Below the pieces are notes generated by a model. That model had not been told where the DNA came from. It did no database searches and saw only the letters and a list, made by a program, of their open reading frames with translations. The translations under genes and the position numbers were made by a program. A stretch of 64,000 bases of DNA from Coptis chinensis (taxonomy: Eukaryota > Streptophyta > Magnoliopsida > Ranunculales > Ranunculaceae): positions 89,805,501 through 89,869,500 of the forward strand of contig CM027378.1 of the NCBI GenBank assembly GCA_015680905.1, read 5' to 3'. This document shows positions 24,171-35,026 of the stretch, one piece after another. Each line of letters opens with the position of its first letter. The stretch's first letter is position 1.

Positions 24171-25100
24171 ATCACGTGTATGAAAGCCGAGGTGACTATG
24201 ATATTGTGGTATTCGGTGGGAGAGAGGCACACATGAATGTGTGATTTGGCAAATGTGTGGAGTGCAAATCGTGGAGTAGGTACTAAAGGGTGGGTGTATA
24301 AGAAAAGTAATTGATTAATTGATAAGAGAAATTGATTTGATTATGCGAGTGTGTTTGGGCTTACTTTTGAATACATATAGGATATTTACATATGTTATAT
24401 ACAAGTTATAACTTTCTTTTGCAGGAAGGTAGGACTTAATAATATTTTGTGCAGGTTAAAACGAGTTGTTAGAATGAGTTAATATAATGGAAGTTTTGCT
24501 TGGGAAGAAACTATGCCGGTTGAGATGACGGAACTACCTTTCTTCCAAGCTGAGAATGATTAGGTTATGATAGAGTTAAAGTGTTAGTTGGATAAGAAAA
24601 AATTTGAAATGTTTAAATGTGGTTAGTCTACTCATTCCAGCAAATTTCATTTTTTGCTAACCCATATATGTTTGCTTGTTTTGGCAACGTGGGTGTGTTC
24701 TTGAGAACATAGGTGGAAGGCAGTGGAACCGCGGCGTGTGATTGAGATTCTTGTCTAGAGCAGTCCGTTAGTTTTCTTTTAGGTCTGATTCTTATTGGAA
24801 GGATGTAATAACGTAGTTTACTTTTTGCATGACATGAGAACATAGTAGTAAGGACTATTATTCAGAGAGTCTGTTTGATGTTTTGTTTGGACGGGATGAT
24901 ATCTTAATAAAGCAATGGCGGATAATTATTGGGATTCTTTTAATTTAAGTTGATTCTTTTATGACATGGCTGTTAGGGTTTTGTATGTGTAGTATCCCCC
25001 GTCATAGTCTGGGTTTTTAAACAAGTGAACCTAGTGATGTTTGAGATATTTATATTTCAAATATTCACTTTGTTATTGTTTAGAAATTCGGGCTGTGACA

Positions 25101-25226
25101 ATCCTCTTCGACTTTGAATAAATAAAAAAGAGCAAAAAACCTAGCCTGACCTTTGAAAAAAAAAACATAACGAGCCCGATACTTTTTTCTCCACTCTCTT
25201 TCATCTTCTTGAAAACATCTGTATTA
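25101..25226. repeat. Third copy of the 230-bp unit (left half)
   Basis: It resumes exactly where the unit at 21934-22165 was cut, with the ATCCT duplication and then CGACTTTGAATAAATAAAAA. It continues into the MITE that follows. Confidence 0.9.
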
Positions 25227-25575
25227 GGCTGAGTCCAATGGTTCCCTATCCCCTTAAAAGTAAAATTAAAGTCAACAAATTTTACTTTCTATCCTCATTT
25301 TACTCTGTATATATACAAAGGATTTTACTCTCTATTCTCATTTTACTCTCTATATATAGAGAATAAAATGAAGCTAGAGAGTAAAATCTTTTGTATATAT
25401 TAATGATATAGAGTAAAATTTGTTGACTTTAACTCTAGTTTTAAGAAGAAATTAATGATAGAGAGTAAAATCTGTTGGCTTTAACTCTATTTTTAAGAAG
25501 AAATTAATGATAGAGAGTAAAATCTGTTAATTTTAACTCTATTTTTAAGAGGATAGAGAGCCATTGGACACAGCA
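25227..25575. mobile_element. MITE with 3-bp TTA duplication (Harbinger-like)
   Basis: The left end GGCTGAGTCCAATGG and the reverse complement of the right end, TGCTGTGTCCAATGG, match, and the arms stay similar for about 70 bases. TTA flanks both sides (25224-25226 and 25576-25578), as for PIF/Harbinger MITEs. The right half holds three tandem copies of an AATTAATGATAGAGAGTAAA unit. Confidence 0.7.
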
Positions 25576-25578
25576 TTA

Positions 25579-27275
25579 ACAAATAGTTGTTAGTTGCAAA
25601 TTTGCATTATTTGTAGATATGGCACACCACTTCAACTAGTGCTTTGTACACAATGCACGCCAGTTGGCATACGGGTAGGGCCACTTCAATTGTCGCTACC
25701 CTCTAACTCCCCTCTAAGTGGTGCGGGTGTAGGGCTCCTAGTTCATATGTGACTAATATTTATTATCACCTAGAGTCCTAGAGATGGCCCTGTTTGATCA
25801 CAAAAACAAATTGTTACTACTCTAATTGGGCAAACTTGTTTCACCTAAAAATTCCAAAATTGTTACAACCACGGACCGATATCGATATTTCCCATATATC
25901 CCTTTTTTTTTTTAAAACTCTAAAACTTTAAAAGATATAATCGATATAGAATGCAACGCTCCAACCCAATATGTTTCGTTTTACCTAATGCACCTGAATC
26001 GATATTTTAAGTTTGGAATAGTGTTTGGATATACGATATTGTCCCGGTTTTGGATACACCGATAATACACCAACATGGGCAACAACCAGAGATAACATAA
26101 AAGAGTTGCGTCATATACTCATATCTCCGCTAAGTTTTTAGCTGTTTCCTAAATCCTAAGACGGTCCTAAAACACTTGGAATCTTTCGTACCAAGTCCAA
26201 AAACATCAAGAAGATTACAAATGAGCTTCTGATTTTATCGTGAAACACGAACCTATGAACGAATAGCTTAGCTGTGTTTCGTTCTTTTCTTCGTCCTTTT
26301 TATTCCATTCCTTCTTTTGTATGTGGGAGTAAAAAGGGGTTGTTTCTTAGCAACGCCAGTACATCATAACGCACCGGGACTTGAACGTAATTGAAACGAA
26401 AATCTAAGACCGAAACAGTCATAGAAAAGAGATTACATTTTATATTCCCAATGTCTGCTCTTATTTTTCTCTGTCTCTGTGGGCATTTCGTCTCTTCTTC
26501 CCGCTCTAGCACAGTATCATACTCTTTTCTCCACCACCTCTGTATCTCTTAAAAATGACAAGCTAAAAACACACCCTTCTTCAAAAACGCGTTGTTAAGG
26601 GTCACTATCTGGTACTTAAATGATGTTTAGTTAAGTAGTGGTCAAACGGTGGAAACTTAAAAGCTTGTGTTTCCATTTAGAGAAACATACAGCTACTCGA
26701 CTCATAAGTTTAGAACGTTTCCAACTTTGTCGACGTTGCTTTTTTTGTTCTTTTTTCTATGTTAGCAAATGGTTTCTTCTTAAGGTAAGTTAAACTTGTT
26801 GTTATATCATTTTCTACTTCATTTCACAACACCCCTTTGTTTGTAGACTACTTGTTTCTTTTCTTCTTTGTATCTTCCAAGCCCAAAAGTTTCATTCTTT
26901 TCTAAAAAAAATTTGGATGATGTCTTCATTGTCAACGTGACAACGTTTGTGGATGGGCATGTAAGGAGAGTGAAGGTAATATCATGAAAAAGGGTTTTTT
27001 GAGTGGAAATAAGATATTTTTATTACTTCTGTTGAAGTTTTGGAGCAAGAAAAACTTTGGTTCTGATTCTTTTTTGTTTTTTTTTATTAAAATTTATGTT
27101 CTTGTCTTCTTTATTCAAGTTTTGAAGTTATTATTCACTGTTTGGTTGAGTTGCAGAAACAGTAGAGGCTAGATAGTCATTGAAGTGGGTTTCTTGAGTT
27201 TTACGCCAAACTAAAAAAAATGAAGAAAATGGAAGTGGAAATCGTGATTGCTACTGCTTCTCCTCTGTGTTGAAG
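25579..27275. other. Intergenic; possible leader exon of the DUF641 gene
   Basis: No coding sequence is recognised. A GT-rich donor (GAAG|GTACGATC) at 27275-27276 could close a 5' leader exon whose intron ends at the CTTTAG immediately before the ATG at 29407. This is inference from splice signals only. Confidence 0.3.
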
Positions 27276-27663
27276 GTACGATCATTAAATGGTGATTAAT
27301 AATGTAATAATTACTGTTAATTTCTTACACAAGCGTTTTTTGGTTTAATTAGTAGAGATGATTAGATAGTACTGGTAGCTAATAATGTACGTGCTACGTG
27401 CCGTACACGTACCCCCACCGAATTATCCGGTGGTTTCATTTATCCCAGTTCAAATATTAGTGGGGTTTGGGGGCATAGCTGTAATTATATTGAAACGTTT
27501 TTTACGTGTCATGTACTTGGTCCACCAGTTGAACCAAATTTGTTATTTCGCTGCTCCGGGACTAGATATCTATCATAGTCCCTCTCTCAATGACACCATG
27601 TCCAAGTGATCAATGGTCACGAAGTTATGCAAGTTTTAAGGTTACAGGAGAATAGCTGAATAG

Positions 27664-27925
27664 AATACAGCAGGATATCCTGGACTTCTCATATGATACT
27701 GACGGATGCTTTGTACATATTAGCTATTCTAGACTGTGTATGTATTAAATGGGTTAGCAGTACAGGAAACTATGCTGCCCATACCTTAGCCAAACAGGGG
27801 AGATCTTTACCTATTAATAGAATGGATTACTTACCCACCATAAAACATTCTGGATAGGGAAAGATTTTATGTAAATTTTGCTTTCTAATCTATATATATA
27901 ATATGCTGATTACCAAAAAAAAAAA
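27664..27925 (+). mobile_element. 5'-truncated LINE with 10-bp duplication
   Basis: The 262-bp insert is flanked by AGCTGAATAG at 27654-27663 and 27926-27935 and ends in a poly(A) run. One frame reads CVCIKWVSSTGNYAAHTLAK and then QGRSLP, matching the C-terminal RNase H-like part encoded by plant LINEs. Only the extreme 3' end was copied, the usual outcome of target-primed reverse transcription. Confidence 0.85.
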
Positions 27926-27935
27926 AGCTGAATAG

Positions 27936-29406
27936 GACTCTCACAAACAGCTCCTAGCTGAATTAGTTAAGGTCTCAAGTTTCAGTCTCCTTGGGTGGAT
28001 CCTAGGTTATTAGGAGATGCATGCATAGTGAGTCCGGTGCGGATTTGTACAGATTAAAGGCCGGTTCCAGCACCTGGGATCGTATCCCCAAGTAGTGTTG
28101 CAAGCTAAAAATTGCGTTGCCTGAGGATTTAGCGGACCTCAGAATTAAGACCATCTGATTATTTAATTCAGTGAGTATAGACAGTCTCTGTGCTGTATGG
28201 TAAATCACCAACAAAGTGTTGGAGGTGTTATTCTCATTTCATCTGTACCTGGGATAATAATCGTTTTGGTTGTCACTTGTCACGGTGCAGCTATTCTGTT
28301 CTCTTGATTTTCTGTTGGACCACATCATTTATTCTCAAGTATACTCCCAATCATCTATTCCGTCCAAAGTATCTGATCAGATTATGTATGTGTCGTATTT
28401 TGGTGGTGAATGATCTTATTAATCAGTGCATGGGTCCATGAAGTTTGATGCTACAAATTAATTATACGTAAAGCATTTAGAAAGAGGGTCCATGTATTTG
28501 AAGGTTTAGATTATTTATACCCAAAGCATGGAGAAAAGAGACCCGTCGACTTGATTGGATCGGATTAGATTAATTATAGCAAAAGTATAGGGGAGTTGGA
28601 CAAACAATGTATCATTACATATGAAATGTACGATAAATCTATCTTAAGACAGAATAATGCCATGGGTTTTGCTATAAACAGAATAAATATATTTGTTGCA
28701 ACGCGTATTTTGTCCTCTAGTATTTCTTTATTCTTTTCTACCACCACTCATTGATTTATTCTTTTCAGTCTTCGAAATTTTAAAAAAAAAAAGCTATGTT
28801 CCATCTCCACTCTCATTGATTTATGTGTTAAAAGCATTGCTCTTTTGAATTTCGCACATACTTGAGGTAAAATTTTACAAAGAGGTTACTCTTACAGTAA
28901 GCCAAGTAAACTTGAGGTGACATAAGATGTTTTGGAGTCAGGCAATAGTAAATGAGGAACTAGATTCGTCCAATTGATTGGAGAGTTATTTTGATTTTAT
29001 TCTTGTTATGTTTGTTTTGGTGTTTCATTGCGATTCTTACGAACAACTGATTATGAAATTTTTTCTTTTTGCTTTTATAATCATAATATATTACCAAACA
29101 AATCTGTAATTGTGATCAATTATAACAAATCAAATATACATATATAACAATATCACCAAATTATTGCTAAGATGTGTTTCTTGTCAGGCAAAAAGAATTT
29201 ATTTATGTTAAATCGTTGACAAGTTATGGCCATCCAGTGGTCATTTAGGAGTGCTATAAATTTACTTGTATAATGATCCATTATTTAAAACAAAAAATAT
29301 AAAAAAATGTAAGAATCCTGGTCATTATTGTGTACTTCATTAACGGTCCATTTTCAAATCTTCTTGAAGACCCCTAACATAAGCACATTCTTTTCTTCTC
29401 CTTTAG
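27936..29406. other. Upstream region of the DUF641 gene
   Basis: AT-rich DNA without recognised coding sequence. It ends in a pyrimidine-rich tract and CTTTAG directly before the ATG, a plausible acceptor of a leader intron. Confidence 0.4.
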
Positions 29407-30729
29407 ATGGAATCAGTCAAGCCCGCAATCTCATCCAGTTTCAGCGGAAAAATCCGCAGTTTCTCTAAGGTTCTTCGGTTTAGACCTGCTGGAGTTGCTC
29501 CAGACGAAAGTATCCGCAATGCTAAGGTTCAAGGAAAGTTAGAAGATGATCATTCTGGTCTTGTTGAAGATGACGAAAAGTTTCAGCGCAGAATGGCAGT
29601 CGAAGCACTGCTTGCAAAAGTTTTTACAAGCCTTTCATCAGTTAAAGCTGCATATGCACAGCTACAAATTGCTCAGTCTCCATATGATGTTGAAGGGATT
29701 CAGTATGCTGATGATGTTGTGATTAATGAGTTGAAGCGTCTCTCAGAATTAAAACAATGTTATGTGAAGAACCAGATTGATCCAGCTCCTCCTGAAACAC
29801 AGTTGCTGGCTGAAATTCAAGAACAGAAAAATCTCTTGAAGACATATGAGATAATTGGAAAGAAATTGGAGACTCAGCTCAAGCTCAAAGACTCTGAGAT
29901 TGACTTTCTAAGGGTAAAGGCAGAGGAGTCTAACAAAGAGATTAGATTACTGGAAAAGAGATTTTATCAGGATGCAACTTTGTCTGCTTTCAACAATCTT
30001 CATATTTCAGGTTTGAATCCCACTCATTTTGTTGCAGTTCAAAGGCATGCCGTTAAGTCAATTCAGAGTTTTGTTAAGTTAATGACCAGTGGGATGGAGG
30101 CCTCGGGGTGGAATATTGATGCTGCAGCCAGTTTGATTGACCCCCATGTTGTTTATTCGAAACCAAAGCACCATTATTTTGTATTTCAGTCCTTTGTGTG
30201 TCGAGAGATGTTCAGTGGATTTCAGTATCCCAAATTTTCTCTTCACAAGGAGTCTTTGCCTGATGGAAAGCAAAGCAGAAGACATTTCTTTGACCAGTTC
30301 ATAAAGCTGAAATCTATAAAACCAAAGGAATTTTTCTCCAGAAATTCCCCATCGATATCATTTGCAAAATTCTGTCGTGCCAAGTACCTACGGCTGGTGC
30401 ACCCAAAAATGGAGTTGTCCCTGTCTGGTGATCTAAATCAGAGAAATGTAGTGAACTCTGGTGGATACCCTGAGACCAGCTTCTTCGATGCATTTTCTGA
30501 AATGGCAAGACGGATTTGGTTGTTACATCACTTAGCCTTCTCATTTGATCCTGAAGCCTCAATTTTCCAGGTGAAAAAGGGTTGTCGATTCTCTGAAGTA
30601 TACATGGAAAGTGTGACCGAGGATGCTTTCTTATCCATGGAAAATCCTCAAGTAAGTTTCACAGTTGTACCTGGATTCCAGATAGGTAAGATAGTCACAC
30701 AGGCCCAAGTGTACCTCTCTACCTCATGA
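29407..30729 (+). CDS. DUF641 / GIL1-like protein
   Basis: The intronless gene has 440 codons. Residues about 60-130 hold the DUF641 signature: EALLAKVFTSLSSVKAAYAQ followed by LQIAQSPYD and EGIQYADDVV. Residues about 130-190 are a charged heptad-like coiled coil. The C-terminus ends GKIVTQAQVYLSTS, as in this family (IGKTVIQSQVYL-type endings). Relatives include Arabidopsis GIL1 (gravitropic in the light) and IRK-interacting proteins, which act in light-dependent growth and receptor-kinase signalling; which paralogue this is cannot be fixed here. The length fits the shorter members of about 430-475 residues. The ATG follows directly on a CTTTAG that could be an acceptor, so the leader may be spliced. 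No frame damage is seen. Confidence 0.93.
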   Translation: MESVKPAISSSFSGKIRSFSKVLRFRPAGVAPDESIRNAKVQGKLEDDHSGLVEDDEKFQRRMAVEALLAKVFTSLSSVKAAYAQLQIAQSPYDVEGIQYADDVVINELKRLSELKQCYVKNQIDPAPPETQLLAEIQEQKNLLKTYEIIGKKLETQLKLKDSEIDFLRVKAEESNKEIRLLEKRFYQDATLSAFNNLHISGLNPTHFVAVQRHAVKSIQSFVKLMTSGMEASGWNIDAAASLIDPHVVYSKPKHHYFVFQSFVCREMFSGFQYPKFSLHKESLPDGKQSRRHFFDQFIKLKSIKPKEFFSRNSPSISFAKFCRAKYLRLVHPKMELSLSGDLNQRNVVNSGGYPETSFFDAFSEMARRIWLLHHLAFSFDPEASIFQVKKGCRFSEVYMESVTEDAFLSMENPQVSFTVVPGFQIGKIVTQAQVYLSTS

Positions 30730-32560
30730 CCCTCCTCGTCATGTCAAGTGTTTGGTTGGATTCTCTGCCAGCCAATATATGTGGCATATTCAAAGCCAAG
30801 TCATCAGTTCCTACTTCCTACAATTAGAAGTTGGGATGACACATGCTGATTAGGAATTTGAATTATAGAGGACAAGGGGGTGATGAGCATGTGGAAGGTT
30901 GTGGACTGCTGGGGTACGACTAAGTATTTACTTGCACACAACATTGTCTTTGTTTTGTGAATGACAGAAGGGAAAGCGAGTGGAATGATGTTAGAATATA
31001 TATGTTAATGTAGTTGTTCTCCATAATGGAGATTTTGTTGTTTATAGTTTCAAAATGACAGAATTGGAACTAGCAAAGAAAAGCGAACTATGTAGTTTCG
31101 TGTCGCAGACTATTTTTGTTTGTATATGTATATACAAAGCATGTTATGGCGGGGGGGGGGGCGGTTGTTATTATAATCTGACAGATGGCTTAGTTTGAAG
31201 CTTGTTGTGATTAGCTTTTGTGATTAATCCAAACCACTAATTTATTATTGCACGCTTTCACAAGTTTGCCCAGGACATGAACATTTTAATTAACTTTGTT
31301 GCTGTATGCTTTCTAAGTAGGTGCAAAATTGTCTGCTATTGCTAGTGTGAGATTGTGAAATCAATAGGTGAGTCCTCAACTTGTTCAACGTCGTATACCA
31401 TTAAAAGCTGAGAAGTACCCGTCGGTTGAATCAAAAGATTTGATGATCTTGATACTTGCCTATCGGTTGTGAACATTTATACCCTGAAAAATTTCTAGTG
31501 CAATGAGTTTAAAATCAATAATTACATTTTAATATTGCAGTATAGGTTCATATAATTTTGAAGTGGGCATTATGTACGTGTAGGGACTGAGTGTTAGTCT
31601 TTGACCGACCTATCGAGTGCGGTGTCGGGGTGGAGGAGATGGGCAATTGATATGCTTCTGGTCCTGTCGTGGGGCCTTCTTGTTTGAGGACTAGAGGGAA
31701 TGCTTGTTGTCATTTACCAATGTTTAGCTGTGAGTTTCATGTCTGTCATGTTTGTGCTATGCAGTATTAATGCCTCAGCGTCGATTCCAAAGGGTAATGG
31801 GGTATGCCTTTAGCGCCTATCGGCTCACAGCTAACACTCTCGTCGAGAGTGTGAAATCCTACCGCCGCATCAATAGTAATCACGAACCCATAAATTCTCA
31901 CAGATGACAGATCCATGTGCTTGCTGCAACTTATGACAGGAAGAATCCAACAGTTTTGGAGTAAAAAAATGCTGCTCACAGAGTACGAGCTCTTACGGGA
32001 CCAACAACATCTGGTTCTCTAACATGCTTTGGTCACCTAGCCATAAAATACATTCAAAGAACGCGGCTAGTCGCAAGAAATAATTAGTTAGTTCTTGGAT
32101 TCATCCTTACTGGATATTCAAAAGCCGCGAACATCCTGGCCATCCAAAATATATATCCTAGTTTCCAAAGCATTTTTTATGCAACACTTTACTCAATGAC
32201 ATCTGTGGTTCTGTGCTATTAAATACACAAGTCTCGAGAACTTTATTCCGTAATATAATGCAACAAACAGTAAAGAAAATGAATATTTGAAAAGCTCTAG
32301 CGAAATTTAGTTTACTGTGCTGCTTCATATAAGTTCGAAAACTAACACCATGTCCGAAAATGTTACTTATCTGTGTGTATTATCAACAAATAAATATCGT
32401 CATACAGTCCATTACTCCATTTACACCATCAATATTCACGTCCTTTTTGTGTATTGATAATTGAAAATTTGAAATCCATGAATCTATTCGTACTGTTTCA
32501 GAAAGGGCATTTCTAGCAATCGAAACAAAAGCCTTCGTGTTGAAGCAGTTTACAACTTTA
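30730..32560. other. 3' flank and intergenic, no gene recognised
   Basis: It contains a run of about ten G at 31150. Small frames (for example 31979-31767 minus) show no domain. Confidence 0.5.
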
Positions 32561-32562
32561 TA

Positions 32563-32657
32563 GCAAGTCTATCTTAAATGAGATTAGTAACTTTTTGATG
32601 CTGGTGGAATCCGATATCATCACCTAAAATTTTTACAGACTTCCTAGTCGGCACCTG
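32563..32657 (+). repeat. Second copy of the short dispersed repeat
   Basis: Same order of words as 18491-18605: TTAAATGAGATTAGTAACTT, GATGCTGGTGGA, ATCATCACCTAAAAT and CTAGTCGGCAC. The B-box-like part has been lost, so this copy is shorter. Confidence 0.55.
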
Positions 32658-35026
32658 CCATCATCACATGATATTTGAGCTCCATCAATCACTTAATCCA
32701 TTTATGATTTCTCCATCAAGGTAAGACTTAAATGAATTCATGGCCCATAGGCCGAATTTCCCAGATATGTACCTACCAAGCACAACCTGAAACACGGCCC
32801 AAATTAAACAAAGGGGATTGGTGTTTGATTTTCCAAAATTGAGCACCATAATCCTTTTGCTAATCCTTAAATTTGAGACATAACAAGGTTTAGATAACAA
32901 ACAACTGAAACAACTCGATGAAAATTTTCACACTAGTAATCCATTGTATCTCATGGTGGAAATATACCCAATGAAATCAGCTTAGAAGTTCGACTCAACC
33001 CGCCTAAAACACTCAATAGTCCACTCAAATTGCTTTTTCCTTTACATGGCTAGCTACAGATGAACCCCATCTACATCCCACAATACCTATCATTAACAAT
33101 TTTACTCAAGTCATATACATTTTGCACATGAGAAGAATCTCATCTGAAAAAAACTTCGCGCAATATCAACATAGAAGTCGACCCTGCAAAAACTCAAAAA
33201 CTGACATTATCAGCAACCCCAGCTGGACTAGTTTTGGCTCCTCAGGTAGGCTAATCGGAATATAACAGACCTCAACCCGTAGTAGATATATCCACATCAA
33301 GAAATGAAATGGAACGCCATCCACCATTCGCGTAGCAGTACCTACCCCTTACTAGTAAATTAATCATATAACTAACTCCACTAATTTACTTACTAATTGT
33401 TTATATTAACCAAACGATCATCAAACTCTGTAGGAAATACAGTCAGTGCACAATAGTCAACTCCTTGGCAACCTTGGACTCTCTAACCCTGACAGATAAA
33501 GACTCCACCACATACTGTTGCACCCCCCACAATAATCCTTATCTATTTGATTATCAGGACTCTGAAGTTGAAGGGAGAAATCCGACCAGAGAAGATATGG
33601 AAACTGACAACCAATAAGATGAAATGTGTGGGAACTGGGAACCTTCAGAAAACCCCACACATACCACAAGAGTCAAATGCAGGACCACTACACCGTCTTG
33701 TCTTAATAGTTAGAAAGTATTGGAAAAGAACATGAACAAGCAATCAATGTGTGGGAAAGCGACACCGCCCTCTGTATGGCCAAGGAACTAAGCATTTGTA
33801 AGCTTACTGTTTATTCGAAATATAATCCTCTCCTGCTGAGTCGAAGGAGAGAATGGGACATCAAGGGCCACTTCCTAGTCAAGACAAACAAAGAAAGTAT
33901 AGTTGATTGTTTAATGCAACAATCAGTCAGAACAAATATCTAATATGCAGTAAACGGAAGCATGCAGATAGAAATAGACAAGTTAACAACACTTACGTCC
34001 AAATACATGCATAATAATAAAGATCTATTCTTAAGCTCAAGCACGCATACACCATGATGAAATCATAACTTCATACAATTGATTGAGCCAGGGCCATGTT
34101 AATTTCTCCATCAAGTCATAAGAAAGAAAATTCGGTAATGTTCATCGCTGCTCTCTGCAAAGTGTTGGTAAAGGAAACAGTTGACATGAAATAAGTACCA
34201 AAACAATAATTATGTGCTCATCATTCTGGATTTACGGAACTGCTAGGGAACTTAATCTTTAATCCATTTTGAACAAATAAGAAACAGGCTTAAGCTTGCT
34301 TTCTGCACATAAGCTCAGTTCTATCCTATATGATTTGCATTTAAATTTGAGAAGACATGTCAACAATAGAATAATTAAAAATTCACAAATTTGATTATTC
34401 AATCGACTGGACTTCTAAACAAACCATAAGATTTCACTCGAGAAACGAAAAAGATGAAACTGTATTATCAATGTTGTTTGGCAGGATAGCCCGTGACTGG
34501 CTGACTGCCAATGTTATTACTGCCTGATCTCTAAGTTTCCAACATACAGAAGTAACTTACCTGGCAAATGAAAGAGATACATGCCATCTTCATTCTGTTA
34601 AGGTACCTAATCACAGTGCTCATTTCTTGAGCCTAAAGTTTCCTCTGGCAAGCAATGTAGCCTAAGCATCTATGAAGAGAAATTAAAGGCAGTTCATTCA
34701 GATCTGAATCACCATTAACGAATAAGTTCTGTAACTTCTTTAGTCACTTCAACTGTTTCAGCCAATGCAGCCAACTTTTGTTTCATCAGAGTAAACTCCA
34801 TGTGCAGATTGTAAAACATTACTTTTTATTCACAAAGAATTCCAAGTTGTCGGTGTTTTGAGTTTCTCAGTCAACCATTCAAGCCATATGCCACAAATAG
34901 ATCACTTCCAATCTCAGCAGCATGAGTGCTACACTCCTTTGTGTAGTTTCATTTTTTTTCCTCCGGACTTGGCTAACCGGATAAAAAAAAAAATTTACAT
35001 GGAGGCAGTAGGCCTGATGGAAGATT
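32658..35026. other. Intergenic and TPS 3' flank, no gene recognised
   Basis: Several frames of 60-70 codons are present, none with a domain or exon structure. The last 200 bases before 35027 are presumably the 3' untranslated region of the TPS gene on the minus strand. Confidence 0.5.

Larger units (their letters stand above)
22166..25100 (+). mobile_element. Solo LTR, Ty3-type, with 5-bp duplication
   Basis: A 2935-bp block begins TATAACACCCCGTATT (the expected TG mutated to TA) and ends GGGCTGTGACA. It is flanked by ATCCT at 22161-22165 and again at 25101-25105. A 5-bp duplication with a single LTR-like block, no gag-pol and no second copy of the ends marks a solo LTR left by recombination. 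The AACACCCCG start and CTGTGACA end are typical of large Ty3 chromovirus (Tekay/Del) LTRs; that assignment is from end motifs only. It interrupts the tandem units of 21704-22165. Inside are a TTGAC cluster and a tandem-repeat field. Confidence 0.8.

Noticed and set aside
22767-24843. Several minus-strand frames in 22.7-24.9 kb
   Set aside because: They lie inside the solo LTR and its tandem repeats, with no gag or pol motifs.
27940-28030. SINE-like stretch with TCTCAAGTTTCAGTCTCC
   Set aside because: The A and B boxes are too weak and no second copy was found.
28690-28725. Possible Helitron end (GCAACGCGT followed by CTAGT)
   Set aside because: The hairpin is poor and there is no matching TC start.
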